Origin: Bacillus salacetis | Lineage (GTDB): Bacteria; Bacillota; Bacilli; Bacillales; Bacillaceae_B | Direction of reading: 5' to 3' | DNA length: 64,000 bases | Assembly (NCBI RefSeq): GCF_003581585.1 | Contig: NZ_QXIR01000006.1 | Location: 105,810-169,809, forward strand | In this document: in pieces, positions 16,179 to 31,119 of the stretch | Layout of the letters: each line of letters opens with the position of its first letter | Position numbering within the stretch: position 1 is the first letter of the stretch | The notes under the pieces: generated by a model | What the model was told of the DNA's origin: nothing | What the model saw: the letters and a program-made list of their open reading frames with translations, nothing else | Databases searched by the model: none | Position numbers and translations under genes: made by a program

Positions 16179-16430
16179 TTACAGAATAGTGACAGTTTGC
16201 AAAATGAATGGCAGCTGCTGTGACCACATCAAATAATCCAGGAAAAAATTCCCGACGATGGACCCCAACGCGATCGACATCAGGATAAACAAAAGCCTGG
16301 CCTGGAAAATACGGCTGGCCCGCAGGAATTTATCAAAGTTCAGTGCCTGCAGCGCCCAAAAGCTCAAGGCAATGAATACCAAGTGTACCATCATATTAAT
16401 GATTGCCTGCTGACCGAATCCTTCTAGCAT
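16179..16430 (-). CDS. ywzB: YwzB family small membrane protein (DUF1146)
   Basis: The 83-residue product has two hydrophobic helices (about 10-30 and 45-65, VHLVFIALSFWALQAL and FILMSIALGSIVGNFFL), matching DUF1146/YwzB. The family lies between the atp operon and ywmB-murAA in many Bacillus genomes; its role is unknown. GGAGA precedes the ATG. Confidence 0.82.
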   Translation of the reverse strand: MLEGFGQQAIINMMVHLVFIALSFWALQALNFDKFLRASRIFQARLLFILMSIALGSIVGNFFLDYLMWSQQLPFILQTVTIL

Positions 16431-16553
16431 ATAAGAAATCTCCTTTTATCCAACTATGTAAAATTCAACGCAAATAGCCCCAAATTTCGACATACACCTT
16501 ATTGTAGCACATGTCTTATGCTTGTGAACCAACTTTACAAATATTTCAGAGGT

Positions 16554-16608
16554 CTTTAACACTGTAAAGGATGTGGGGACAGTCCCCACATCCTTTACAG
16601 TGTTAAAG
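16554..16608. repeat. 55-bp palindrome family, copy 4 (perfect, divergent arms)
   Basis: CTTTAACACTGTAAAGGATGT and its exact complement flank GGGGACAGTCCCC, so the two halves match completely. The arm sequence differs from the neighbouring copy 5, yet both are fully paired. Confidence 0.92.
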
Positions 16609-16650
16609 TGCCCATTGGCACCGGGATATTTCTGAGTCTTTGTGTGTAGT

Positions 16651-16705
16651 CTTTAGCGCTTTAAAGCAGCCGGGGACTGTCCCCGGCTGCTTTAAAGCGC
16701 TAAAG
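16651..16705. repeat. 55-bp palindrome family, copy 5 (perfect)
   Basis: CTTTAGCGCTTTAAAGCAGCC and its exact complement flank GGGGACTGTCCCC. It lies just beyond the atpC terminator. Confidence 0.92.
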
Positions 16706-16714
16706 TATTTCTAA

Positions 16715-16750
16715 ATATAAAACGCCTTTCCCGGCTGGGAAAGGCGTTTG
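16715..16750 (-). terminator. atp operon terminator
   Basis: AACGCCTTTCCC (16721-16732) pairs with GGGAAAGGCGTT (16737-16748); a T-run with TATATTT follows on the minus strand. Confidence 0.9.
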
Positions 16751-16759
16751 TGGTGTTGT

Positions 16760-17164
<405 letters not shown>

Positions 17165-17186
17165 TTAATTCCCTCCTGGTCCCTGA

Positions 17187-18620
<1,434 letters not shown>

Positions 18621-18682
18621 CTAGCTTTTGACGACAATTATAAGAAAAGGCTGGGCAGGATATGCTCCAGCCGCTATAAATT

Positions 18683-19546
<864 letters not shown>

Positions 19547-19648
19547 TCACCACCCTTTTTATTGTTCGGACCTTACCTCATACATGAGGGCAGGACCGCC
19601 CGGACTGTTCTGTTCAGGAGGCCTGCCTTATGGAATGTCGGTAGTTAA

Positions 19649-21190
<1,542 letters not shown>

Positions 21191-21257
21191 TCAGGGTACC
21201 TCTATTAAAGAGGATCCCTTTTATCAGTTATGCAGGACCGGTTGGAAACCGCCTGGC

Positions 21258-22315
<1,058 letters not shown>

Positions 22316-22418
22316 TCACTCCCTTCAAGAGACATAGCTTCTCTTTTAGATCCGCTTTTTAACTTATAAAGTAATGCTTTATCCACAAAACTTGTGTTTG
22401 AAGTCATGAACATAAAGG

Positions 22419-22454
22419 AATGGCGAAGGTTCTCAAGGAATGATCTTCGCCATT
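22419..22454 (-). other. Intergenic hairpin between atpE and atpF
   Basis: AATGGCGAAG (22419-22428) and its exact complement (22445-22454) form a 10-bp stem in the 167-base gap. No T-run follows on the minus strand, so it looks more like an RNA stability or processing structure than a terminator. The c subunit is needed in about tenfold excess over b, so differential mRNA stability is plausible. Confidence 0.5.
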
Positions 22455-22476
22455 TTGGAACGAGTGTAACTTCCGA

Positions 22477-23484
<1,008 letters not shown>

Positions 23485-23500
23485 TCACCTCTCTTCCCCG

Positions 23501-23875
23501 CTATTTATGAAGTTGAAGCTGCTGAATCAAATAATCTATCATAATGACAAGATAGGATGTCATTAATCCAATAACAACGCTCAGAAGATGAAACGTGTCC
23601 GGGTATTCCATCGCAACGATCACCGCGAAAGCCGCGCCGGCCATGCGTGAAAACGTTCCCAAAGAACGAACTTTTTCTCCTGCCACGACCTTATCCCCAA
23701 ACCTGACAGTCCTTTTGACCATGACCCAGTGATTGAACAAGCTGATGCCCGTCCCAAGGATGAGCCCGAGGAAGACTGATTGATAGTCTGTGAATCCCCA
23801 GCCTAGAACATAGATAGAGAGCAGGAAGAGTATGTACTTGCGATGTCTGATGAACATCTGTTGAATTTCCGGCAT
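23501..23875 (-). CDS. atpI: ATP synthase subunit I
   Basis: AtpI is a small membrane protein thought to help assemble the c ring. The 124-residue product has four hydrophobic segments (FLLSIYVLGWGF, VFLGLILGTGISLFNHWV, and two C-terminal ones) and resembles B. subtilis AtpI. The ATG at 23875 follows CAGGAG by 7-8 bases; 15 codons upstream overlap atpZ and are rejected. It begins one base after the atpZ stop. Confidence 0.88.
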   Translation of the reverse strand: MPEIQQMFIRHRKYILFLLSIYVLGWGFTDYQSVFLGLILGTGISLFNHWVMVKRTVRFGDKVVAGEKVRSLGTFSRMAGAAFAVIVAMEYPDTFHLLSVVIGLMTSYLVIMIDYLIQQLQLHK

Positions 23876-23876
23876 A

Positions 23877-24104
23877 TTAGTCTCCTGAAAAGTAAGTACG
23901 GACTGTACGGAGCATTGCATATATTCCTGTTGCTAGTCCAAGGAGTAGTCCGATTACTAAAAAAAGTGGTGCGGTGTCCAGGTAGCTGTCGAGCCATCTT
24001 CCTCCGAAGATACCAATCAGCATGGATCCGACAAGTTGCGAGAGAATGGCTGTGTATAAAGCCATGGCTTGTAACGGGCGTCTATTACGATGACGCATAG
24101 GCAT
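23877..24104 (-). CDS. atpZ: AtpZ/AtpI-family protein, first gene of the atp operon
   Basis: The 75-residue product has a basic N-terminus (MPMRHRNRRPLQAM) and two membrane helices with the family motif LVGSMLIGIFGGRWLDSYLDTAPLFLVIGLLLGLATGIYAM, read in parts. AtpZ is linked to ion uptake and ATP synthase assembly in alkaliphilic bacilli. The start codon is uncertain: ATG codons at positions 1 and 3 have only a weak GGAAATG/TAGGG signal. It is cotranscribed with atpI. Confidence 0.78.
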   Translation of the reverse strand: MPMRHRNRRPLQAMALYTAILSQLVGSMLIGIFGGRWLDSYLDTAPLFLVIGLLLGLATGIYAMLRTVRTYFSGD

Positions 24105-24217
24105 CCCTACATTTCCGGGGATTTGCGGTAAATCTTCTACACTTGCAAAGCTAGAGTAAAAGACCTTTTCGAATATGGTGATGATTGTGAAAACCCTATC
24201 ATTTCATATCCTTTGTA

Positions 24218-24246
24218 AGCATACAATAGGGCAGATTTGATGTCAA
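24218..24246 (-). promoter_or_regulatory. Sigma-A promoter of the atp operon
   Basis: TTGACA (24246-24241), a 17-base spacer and TATGCT (24223-24218) give a leader of about 105 bases before atpZ. The -35 is perfect. Confidence 0.75.
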
Positions 24247-24529
24247 TGAGTTACAGTGAAAAAGTTCACAACCTCTCCACGCGTTCCTGATTTGTTCACA
24301 AAATCATCAAATTTGTAAAAAAGTACTGAATATTGGTGACTATTTCATTATATAGGAATAGGATGAAAGTTTTAAAGGATAAATTGGAATGTAAAAAATT
24401 CCACTTTCAACTATAAGCCGGTATTGGGTTGGGCGGCTGTTTGTAGCGCAGATCTCTGATGTTCTGGTTTCATTAAACGTTTTTTTAAAATAAGAGCATG
24501 CTTCATCCGGCAGGTACTTAATTCAATTT
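24247..24529. other. Intergenic region upstream of the atp promoter
   Basis: These bases are AT-rich with no open frame or repeat I can support. They separate the atp promoter from the MITE-like element. Confidence 0.4.
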
Positions 24530-24717
24530 AAATCTTTTCATAAACTTTATTGCTATTTAAAATAAATTTTAAATATCCTGGTAAATCGCCGTAAAAACCC
24601 CGGTGAGCAGGAAAGAAAAGAGCTTCTCGTTCTTTTTCGAGAGTAGAACCTTTGGATACAAGGGAAAAATCCGGCATCTGGGATTTTTCCAAAACAACAA
24701 TATATGCGAAAACAGCC
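24530..24717 (-). mobile_element. MITE-like element, copy 1 (about 188 bp)
   Basis: In the element's own direction (minus) it begins GGCTGTTTTCGCATATATTG and ends near TAAAGTTTATGAAAAGA. It shares its interior (CTTGTATCCAAAGGTTCTAC, AGAAAAGAGC and others) with the copy at 51805. The GGC end sits directly against the T-run of the vpr terminator. No transposase is encoded. The far end is degenerate and no target duplication is seen. Confidence 0.75.
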
Positions 24718-24720
24718 ATT

Positions 24721-24752
24721 TAAAAAAGGAAGCAAATCATTCGCTTCCTTCA
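24721..24752 (-). terminator. Terminator of the vpr-like gene
   Basis: AAGGAAGC (24726-24733) pairs with GCTTCCTT (24743-24750), overlapping the stop codon; TTTTTTAAAT follows. Confidence 0.8.
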
Positions 24753-26942
24753 CCTGTACCATTCAATCAAGTTCTTCTGGTAATCCTCCTCGCCGCTTTC
24801 CCTCACAAATGCCACTGCATAAAAGGTCCTTCCTTTTATTGATGGAGGAAGTTCTATTTGGTCGCTGATCATTCCGTGTCCCGCCTGTCGCCGTTGTTCA
24901 AGAATCTCTAGCATCTGGAGGGTTTCCTGGTCATATAGTGCGAGAGCAAATTCCTCTGCTCCGCCAGGCAGATAAGCTTCGTACCTGAGTGTATTGGGTG
25001 CGTCGCCAGGGACAGCAGCGAAGCCCATGATCCTCGGATAATCCGGGGTACCTGCGGCAATTAGATAAGGCAGCGAAAATTCACGACTTCCTTCTACTAA
25101 TAAAAGCCTGCCCTCCCACAAGGCGTGTTCCTTAGGGAAATTTTTTATGACCGCCCTCACCGTTACTGTTTTTTTCTCACCTGGATCCAAGTCGAAGCTT
25201 AAAGGCAGTTCCCAGCGCAAGGGATTTTGGGTGCCGGCCGCTTTCATGAAGTAGGATTTTGTTTCGCTTCCTGTATTCTTGATCGTCAGCTGCTTTTCTA
25301 AAAATTTTTTCTTATTGTTTTCCAGCCCGCCCATGGAGATTGTGGCAGGAAAGACAAAGGTGTCCAGTTCCAAGGCTTGATCGACCTGGATTCTTCCAGA
25401 TCCCTGTTCATAAACCTTGTAGGGGATTCCGTTTTCATTGGCAATTACCTTTGAGGTGAGCATCAGGGCTGCTTTCAGTTCCGCTGCTTTCCAATCAGGG
25501 TGCGCCTGTTTTAAAATCGCTGCCGCCCCACTGACATGCGGTGCTGCCATGCTGGTTCCCTGAAGCGACATATAACCGCCCGGGATGGTGCTGTTGATAT
25601 CCACTCCGGGTGCCGTCAGATCCGGTTTGATCGACCAGTTCAAGGTGACAGGTCCTTTTGAACTGAAGGGTGCAAGCATATCCTGCTCCATTTTAACTGT
25701 TATGGAGACAGGCTTTTTTGCTTTTAAAAGTTTCTGTCCTTCTTCCATGGAGAGCACTGCACCTGGTATCCGTTTTTCTGCTTGAATCATGGCTGCAAAC
25801 AATCCTTTTGTATTGTTGTAAAGGATGACCCCTTTTGCCCCTGCTGTTTCGGCATTGTTGATTTTCTCTTCAAAGGTTAAATGACCTCTTTGAATCATCG
25901 CGATTTTACCGGAGCTGCCATTTAATTCTTCCGGCGAGCCAAGTCCGCCGTCGAATAACTCAATATTTCTTTTTTTCCGCCACTTTTCTGTTTTATCTAT
26001 AGAAAGAAGTCGGATCCTTTCTTTGCCGATTGCGAGGTAAGGAACTTCTGTTGGCGGTGTGGAGGCACCTACTGCCAGTGCTTTCGCTGAAGTGGCGGGT
26101 GTGCCGATCGTCCAATCCCCCGGTCCGGAATTGCCGCTTGCCACTACAGGAAGGATTCCTTTTTCCGCGACTTTGTCCAGCGCTTTGCTTAAGGGAAGGT
26201 CAGGGCCGTTGACTTCGCTTCCGAGGGAAAGGTTAAGGATGTCGACTTTGTCCTTGACGGCCGCTTCGATGGCAGCAAGGACCTGGTCTGTCGATCCACG
26301 GCCTCCGGGACCTAGCGCACGGTAAATGTAAAGATCTGCATTGGGAGCCATTCCCTGCAGCGAGCCGTTTGCACCGATGATTCCGGCAACATGAGTTCCG
26401 TGAAGAGTTGCATATCCTTGGGAGGATTGAGTTTCCATCGGCTCCTCATCTCCGTCAACGACATCCTTTCCGCCCTTGAAGTTCCGTTCGAGATCGCGGT
26501 GATGGAGGTCCATCCCGGTGTCGATGATGCCCACTTTCACTCCCTCTCCAGTCAGCCGTTTTTCGTTTTTATCAAAATACCCCCTTGCCTTTTCGGCTCC
26601 AACGAAAGGGATCGTGCTGTCCCGTTTGACCGTATAGGTTTGGGCCTTGAAGGTTGTGAGTGCATTTGTATTTGGCCTGGAGTCGATGAATTTGGCCATT
26701 TCGGCTTTCGGGCCTTTGATTGAATAGCCGTTCAGGACCTCAGAAAATATATGTCTTAATGTTATTTTGGGATGCTGCTTCAATACTTTTTTGATTTGGG
26801 CAGGCTGGACAGGCTTATCGGATTCGATGATCAGGATTTGTTCTTCATCAGGATTTTCTTTGAGCGGAGGCATTTTGAAACTTTGTGCTCCGGCCTGTTG
26901 AGGAATGAGTAATATCAGTATGAGGACGATTAATTTTCGCAT
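24750..26942 (-). CDS. vpr: Secreted subtilisin-like serine protease (Vpr-like)
   Basis: This is an exported S8 peptidase of 730 residues. It has a signal peptide (1-19, LIVLILILLIPQQAGAQ), an inhibitor-I9-like propeptide (about 30-105), and the catalytic triad: Asp in GIIDTGMDLHH, His in LHGTHVAGIIGANG, Ser in LQGTSMAAPHVSGAAAIL. A PA domain is inserted before the Ser (about 330-420), and a C-terminal beta-sandwich region follows. The layout is that of B. subtilis Vpr (806 residues) but shorter. AGGAGGG precedes the ATG. It stands alone between atp and upp and probably provides extracellular protein degradation. Confidence 0.88.
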   Translation of the reverse strand: MRKLIVLILILLIPQQAGAQSFKMPPLKENPDEEQILIIESDKPVQPAQIKKVLKQHPKITLRHIFSEVLNGYSIKGPKAEMAKFIDSRPNTNALTTFKAQTYTVKRDSTIPFVGAEKARGYFDKNEKRLTGEGVKVGIIDTGMDLHHRDLERNFKGGKDVVDGDEEPMETQSSQGYATLHGTHVAGIIGANGSLQGMAPNADLYIYRALGPGGRGSTDQVLAAIEAAVKDKVDILNLSLGSEVNGPDLPLSKALDKVAEKGILPVVASGNSGPGDWTIGTPATSAKALAVGASTPPTEVPYLAIGKERIRLLSIDKTEKWRKKRNIELFDGGLGSPEELNGSSGKIAMIQRGHLTFEEKINNAETAGAKGVILYNNTKGLFAAMIQAEKRIPGAVLSMEEGQKLLKAKKPVSITVKMEQDMLAPFSSKGPVTLNWSIKPDLTAPGVDINSTIPGGYMSLQGTSMAAPHVSGAAAILKQAHPDWKAAELKAALMLTSKVIANENGIPYKVYEQGSGRIQVDQALELDTFVFPATISMGGLENNKKKFLEKQLTIKNTGSETKSYFMKAAGTQNPLRWELPLSFDLDPGEKKTVTVRAVIKNFPKEHALWEGRLLLVEGSREFSLPYLIAAGTPDYPRIMGFAAVPGDAPNTLRYEAYLPGGAEEFALALYDQETLQMLEILEQRRQAGHGMISDQIELPPSIKGRTFYAVAFVRESGEEDYQKNLIEWYR

Positions 26943-27028
26943 TTTGCCGATCCCTCCTTTTGTCGTTAGCTTATCTCGCGGGGAGGGAAGGTATGCATGG
27001 GGTGATGACGAACGAATACTAAGTTGCG

Positions 27029-27083
27029 CTTTAACACTTTAACGTAACAGGGGACTGTCCCCGGTTGCTTTAAAGCGTTAAAG
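27029..27083. repeat. 55-bp palindrome family, copy 6
   Basis: CTTTAACAC/GCGTTAAAG arms with several mismatches surround GGGGACTGTCCCC. It abuts the upp terminator. Confidence 0.88.
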
Positions 27084-27117
27084 AAGCCCGCCTCTTTCAC
27101 ATGAAAGAGGCGGGCTT
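27084..27117 (-). terminator. upp terminator
   Basis: AAGCCCGCCTCTTTCA pairs perfectly with its complement (16 bp, 27084-27099 and 27102-27117), followed by CTTTAA; the T-run is short because the palindrome begins there. Confidence 0.8.
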
Positions 27118-27129
27118 ACGTTCAAATGG

Positions 27130-27759
27130 TTATTTTGTTCCATACAAGCGGTCGCCGGCATCTCCGAGACCAGGGACGATATAGCCTTTTTCGTTCAGCT
27201 TTTCATCAAGGGCTGCGATGTAGATGTCCACTTCCGGATGTGCGCTCTTGATTGCGTCCACTCCTTCAGGGCAGGCAACTAAACACATGAACTTGATGTT
27301 TTTGGCGCCTCGCTTTTTGATGGAGTTGATCGCTTCGACAGCTGAACCGCCTGTTGCAAGCATCGGATCGACAACGATGAAGTCACGTTCTTCAACATCT
27401 GTTGGAAGTTTTACGTAGTATTCTACCGGCTGCAGCGTCTCCGGGTCACGGTACAAACCGACATGCCCCACTTTTGCAGCTGGGATCAGCTTCAGGATTC
27501 CGTCCACCATGCCAAGTCCTGCACGAAGAATTGGTACGATCCCCAGCTTTTTACCTGCAAGTGTCTTTGTCACTGCTTTGCTTACTGGTGTATCGATTTC
27601 AATTTCCTCCAGAGGAAGATCACGGGTGATTTCGAAGGCCATGAGGGAAGCAACTTCATCTACAAGCTCGCGGAATTCTTTTGTTCCCGTCTCTTTTTGT
27701 CTGATGAATGTCAGCTTGTGCTGGATTAATGGATGGTCGAATACATATACTTTGCCCAC
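27130..27759 (-). CDS. upp: Uracil phosphoribosyltransferase
   Basis: Upp salvages uracil to UMP using PRPP. The 209-residue product has [13 protein letters not shown], the [17 protein letters not shown] flexible loop and the PRPP-binding [14 protein letters not shown] (about 130-144). It ends with the uracil-contact region [12 protein letters not shown]. The start is GTG after AAAGGAGAG. It has its own promoter downstream of glyA and its own terminator. The glyA-upp order is conserved. Confidence 0.97.
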   Translation of the reverse strand: MGKVYVFDHPLIQHKLTFIRQKETGTKEFRELVDEVASLMAFEITRDLPLEEIEIDTPVSKAVTKTLAGKKLGIVPILRAGLGMVDGILKLIPAAKVGHVGLYRDPETLQPVEYYVKLPTDVEERDFIVVDPMLATGGSAVEAINSIKKRGAKNIKFMCLVACPEGVDAIKSAHPEVDIYIAALDEKLNEKGYIVPGLGDAGDRLYGTK

Positions 27760-27814
27760 TTCAATCTCTCCTTTTATGTAAATTTACGTACTTTGTCATA
27801 TCACACTCCGTCCT

Positions 27815-27843
27815 ATTTTACCTAAAAGAGCATTGAGTGGCAA
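27815..27843 (-). promoter_or_regulatory. Sigma-A promoter of upp
   Basis: TTGCCA (27843-27838), 17-base spacer, TAAAAT (27820-27815). The leader is about 50 bases. Confidence 0.75.
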
Positions 27844-27870
27844 CGTTTGTACAGAGATGTCATTTTCTCG

Positions 27871-27903
27871 TAAAAAAACCGCCCAAGGAGCAGGCGGTTT
27901 TCA
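27871..27903 (-). terminator. glyA terminator
   Basis: AAAACCGCC pairs with GGCGGTTTT (about 27876-27883 and 27893-27901), followed by TTTTTTT on the minus strand. Confidence 0.88.
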
Positions 27904-27907
27904 TCAT

Positions 27908-29149
27908 TTATCTATCTGCATATAAAGGGAATTTCGCAGTAAGTGCTTCCACACGTTTCTGTGCTTCTTCAAGCTTCTGCTCATCTTCCTGGTTCTTAAG
28001 TGTGAACGCAATGATGGATGCAATTTCATCCATCTCTTCCAGCCCGAACCCTCGGGATGTCACTGCAGCTGTACCGATGCGGATACCGCTCGTGACGAAT
28101 GGGCTTTCCGGATCGAACGGGATTGTGTTCTTGTTTGTTGTGATGCCGATTTCATCAAGGACTTTTTCAGCAACTTTCCCTGTAAGGTTCATGGAGCGCA
28201 GGTCAAGAAGCAGAAGATGGTTGTCCGTACCGCCTGAAACCAGTTCCATGCCTTCTTTTACAAGAGCTTCTCCCAAACGTTTCGCGTTGTCGATGACGTT
28301 CTGGGCATAAGTTTTAAAATCGTCCTGCAAAGCCTCACCAAAAGCGACGGCTTTAGCGGCGATGACATGCATCAGGGGTCCGCCCTGAATCCCGGGGAAG
28401 ATCGATTTATCGATTTTCTTCGCGTACTCTTCCTTGCAAAGAATCATGCCTCCGCGCGGTCCGCGAAGCGTTTTGTGGGTTGTTGTTGTCACAAAGTCCG
28501 CGTGTGGAACCGGATTCGGATGCAGGCCGGCTGCAACTAGTCCTGCAATATGGGCCATATCGACCATCAAGTAAGCTCCGACTTCATCTGCAATTTCACG
28601 GAACTTGGCAAAATCGATTTGTCTTGGGTACGCAGATGCTCCGGCAACGATCAACTTCGGTTTGTGTTCAAGGGCTTTTTCGCGTACATCATCATAATCG
28701 ATGACCTGCTTGTCCTTATCAACGCCATACTCGACGAAGTTATATTGAATTCCGCTGAAGTTCACGTGGCTTCCGTGAGTCAAGTGGCCGCCGTGCGACA
28801 AGTTCATTCCAAGGACTGTATCCCCTTGCTCCAAAATAGTGAAGTAAACCGCCATGTTCGCCTGTGCACCGGAGTGCGGCTGAACGTTGGCATGCTCTGC
28901 ACCGAAAATTTTCTTGGCACGGTCGCGCGCAAGGTTTTCAGCAACGTCGACATATTCACATCCGCCATAATAGCGGCGGCCTGGATAGCCTTCAGCATAT
29001 TTATTTGTCAAAACCGAACCCTGTGCTTCCATTACGGCTTCACTAACGAAGTTCTCTGAAGCGATCAGCTCGATTTTCGTCTGCTGGCGATGCAATTCAT
29101 CTTGAATAGCTTGGTATAATTCTTGATCTTGTGCTGCAATCTTGCTCAT
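27908..29149 (-). CDS. glyA: Serine hydroxymethyltransferase
   Basis: GlyA interconverts serine and glycine with tetrahydrofolate, feeding one-carbon units to purine and thymidylate synthesis; it is PLP-dependent. The 413-residue product has the PLP-Lys motif [16 protein letters not shown] in the form [16 protein letters not shown] (Lys about 226). [12 protein letters not shown] and HSGAQAN are also present. AAGGGGG precedes the ATG. Length matches the family. Confidence 0.97.
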   Translation of the reverse strand: MSKIAAQDQELYQAIQDELHRQQTKIELIASENFVSEAVMEAQGSVLTNKYAEGYPGRRYYGGCEYVDVAENLARDRAKKIFGAEHANVQPHSGAQANMAVYFTILEQGDTVLGMNLSHGGHLTHGSHVNFSGIQYNFVEYGVDKDKQVIDYDDVREKALEHKPKLIVAGASAYPRQIDFAKFREIADEVGAYLMVDMAHIAGLVAAGLHPNPVPHADFVTTTTHKTLRGPRGGMILCKEEYAKKIDKSIFPGIQGGPLMHVIAAKAVAFGEALQDDFKTYAQNVIDNAKRLGEALVKEGMELVSGGTDNHLLLLDLRSMNLTGKVAEKVLDEIGITTNKNTIPFDPESPFVTSGIRIGTAAVTSRGFGLEEMDEIASIIAFTLKNQEDEQKLEEAQKRVEALTAKFPLYADR

Positions 29150-29300
29150 ACGGATCCCCCTTCAAATTACGGAAACGTTAACCATCCCGTTTCATTTCTA
29201 TCAAACTCGAAAAATTCAAATTCCTTCTATATTCTAACATGATTCCGCTGGAGAATACACGTGAAAAATGGTGTGATTCAGGTGGGTTTGGCTTGGCGTG

Positions 29301-29394
29301 CTTCACCGCGTTAAAGCAGTGGGGGACAGTCCCCTGGTGCTTTAACGCGGTGAAGTAACAGGGGACTGTCCCCCACTGCGGTAGTGTGTTAAAG
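29301..29394. repeat. 55-bp palindrome family, copy 7 (one and a half units)
   Basis: A complete unit with arms CTTCACCGCG/CGCGGTGAAG (29301-29355) is followed by the second half of another unit (to 29394), sharing the junction. It ends 2 bases from the anti-sigma stop codon. Confidence 0.85.
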
Positions 29395-29396
29395 CA

Positions 29397-30398
29397 TCAA
29401 TAGGCATCCCAGTTCCAGTATTCCATACTGCCTACCTGCACACCGTGGATTCCTTCGATTTCTTTTAGTTTCAGCAGCTCTTTAACCGGGCCTGTAACCA
29501 CCGCTCCATATACCGCAAATCCTTCTTTTTTCAGATAATCGTATCTTTCCTGAAGGTGATCCAGACCGAGGAAGCTGTCATAATACCTTTCACTCTCTTT
29601 CTCCAGCATATTCTTCATGCTGTCCAGCATAGCATCCTGCAAGTCTCCCATATGCCTGGAATCCAGGAGCATTTGCGATTGGGACATATAGTCTTTGTCG
29701 TGCTCCCTGCCGCTGGATAGTCCGTACACACCTGTCAGCTGCATGTCATTGCCGCTCGAACCATACCCCGCTTTGAATTCCTTCATTTCTCCTGTATACA
29801 AAGGCATCCATAGGACTTGGATATCATAGTTTTCTAGCGTCTTTTGGAGTTCAATCGGTTTCATGAACTCTGTGGTGGAGAATGCCAGCTCGGCCACTGT
29901 TCCCTCATGGACTTTTTCCAACGTGGTCCATGCAGAGTCAGACTCATGAGGGCTGTATTTTTTACCCGAATTGGGGTTCTCCGGCAAATAGAATCCGAAA
30001 TAATCATTTGACGTATCCGTCTCCCACTCATATTGAAGTTGTGAACTCCCTGGGAGCAGCCCTTTTTTCATATTGATGCTGCCGGTTGAATAATCCTCCT
30101 TCCCAACCTGCTCATACAGAGGAACTTCCATCCTCTGGGTCCACAGTCCATCCATGGCACTGACCGGTGGATCCATCGGTGTTTTCACATTGGGGAATTT
30201 CCAATCCAGCATCAGGCTGATATTATAAAGATGTTTGCGGTCCCATTTCATTGAGTCTGCTATGATATTAACCCCCATCATATAAAAGGCATAAAGTAAA
30301 AAAATGGCTGTAATCACTTTGATAATCCGGGCAGTAAATTTAAAACGGTAGTTCTTCATGATTTTATTTTCCAGACCCTCATCCCAGTCACTCACCAT
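29397..30398 (-). CDS. Anti-sigma factor of an ECF sigma (sigma-regulator type)
   Basis: The 333-residue protein has a short cytoplasmic N-terminus (MVSDWDEGLENKIMKNYRFK), one transmembrane helix (about 28-48, VITAIFLLYAFYMMGVNII) and a large outside domain. The layout fits anti-sigma factors with the Sigma_reg_N/Sigma_reg_C domains. Its start overlaps the sigma factor stop by 11 bases, so the two are translationally coupled. The ATG at 30398 follows AAGGGAG. The outside domain presumably senses an envelope signal; which one is unknown. Confidence 0.75.
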   Translation of the reverse strand: MVSDWDEGLENKIMKNYRFKFTARIIKVITAIFLLYAFYMMGVNIIADSMKWDRKHLYNISLMLDWKFPNVKTPMDPPVSAMDGLWTQRMEVPLYEQVGKEDYSTGSINMKKGLLPGSSQLQYEWETDTSNDYFGFYLPENPNSGKKYSPHESDSAWTTLEKVHEGTVAELAFSTTEFMKPIELQKTLENYDIQVLWMPLYTGEMKEFKAGYGSSGNDMQLTGVYGLSSGREHDKDYMSQSQMLLDSRHMGDLQDAMLDSMKNMLEKESERYYDSFLGLDHLQERYDYLKKEGFAVYGAVVTGPVKELLKLKEIEGIHGVQVGSMEYWNWDAY

Positions 30399-30927
30399 CA
30401 GCACTCCCTTCTTTTTTCATATAAATCTCTCTTACCCTTTTCCTTGCCCTATGCAGTTCGGATTTCACCTGTGATTCAGATAAGTCCAATGCTGATTGAA
30501 GCTCTTTATAGGAGAATTGTTCGTATTCCCTCAAATACAAAAGAGTTCGCTGTGTTTCAGGCAGGTGCGAAAGCAGTTCATCCATTTCTGCAGCTGATGA
30601 TCGTTTGATGGCTTCCTCTTCCGGCAAGCCATATGGGCTGATCATATCTTTTCCCTTTTTCAATTTTGATAAAAAAGGAATCCTCTCCCGCCTTTTGCGT
30701 TTTCGCCATTCATCAAGGTAAACATTCCTTGCCACCTTATACAGCCAAGCCTTCGCATTATCAGTCTGTGAGAATTCCAGGGCGACAGTGGCGCGGATGA
30801 ACGTCTCTTGGACAAGATCTTCCGCGGTTTCTCTGCTTCCGGTCAGCTTTATCAGGTAATAAAATAACTGCTCGGCGTATCTCCGGTATAACGTGTCCAG
30901 GTTTTGCCTCTTTTCCTCATGCACCAT
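30388..30927 (-). CDS. ECF-type RNA polymerase sigma factor
   Basis: The 179-residue product has region 2 (about 12-80: YAEQLFYYLIKLTGSRETAEDLVQETFI, then KAWLYKVARNVYLDEWRKRKRR) and region 4 (about 112-165: LPETQRTLLYLREYEQFSYKEL, DLSESQVKSELHRARKRVREI). This is the usual ECF layout. It heads a two-gene operon with its anti-sigma factor. An ECF-type promoter 30 bases upstream suggests autoregulation. Start: the ATG at 30927 has a G-rich Shine-Dalgarno very close, so the GTG one codon later is an alternative. Confidence 0.88.
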   Translation of the reverse strand: MVHEEKRQNLDTLYRRYAEQLFYYLIKLTGSRETAEDLVQETFIRATVALEFSQTDNAKAWLYKVARNVYLDEWRKRKRRERIPFLSKLKKGKDMISPYGLPEEEAIKRSSAAEMDELLSHLPETQRTLLYLREYEQFSYKELQSALDLSESQVKSELHRARKRVREIYMKKEGSADGE

Positions 30928-30956
30928 CTCCCCCCCTTTTCTCTCTCTACTAACAC

Positions 30957-30982
30957 AACGTCTGAGTTTGAATAATGTTACA
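30957..30982 (-). promoter_or_regulatory. ECF-type autoregulatory promoter candidate
   Basis: TGTAAC (30982-30977), an exactly 16-base spacer and CGTT (30960-30957) resemble ECF promoters of the TGAAAC-N16-CGTC type, giving a leader of about 25 bases. Confidence 0.5.
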
Positions 30983-31007
30983 CAATTTTAAATTTTTTCG
31001 AATGGTG

Positions 31008-31062
31008 CTTTAGCGCTTTAAAGCAGCCGGGGACTGTCCCCGGCTGCTTTAAAGCGCTAAAG
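31008..31062. repeat. 55-bp palindrome family, copy 8 (perfect)
   Basis: Identical in sequence to copy 5 (16651), though 14 kb away. It lies 20 bases from the ywlG terminator. Confidence 0.92.
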
Positions 31063-31077
31063 TAACTGCCAGCTCAA

Positions 31078-31110
31078 TATAAAAATGGCGGACGTGTCGT
31101 CCGCCATTTC
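31078..31110 (-). terminator. ywlG terminator
   Basis: AAATGGCGGAC and its complement (about 31083-31093 and 31099-31109) are followed by TTTTATATT on the minus strand. Confidence 0.85.
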
Positions 31111-31119
31111 CCTTATTCT

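Noticed and set aside
29150..29230. cre (CcpA) site upstream of glyA
   Set aside because: GGAAACGTTAACC has two mismatches to conserved cre positions in either direction.
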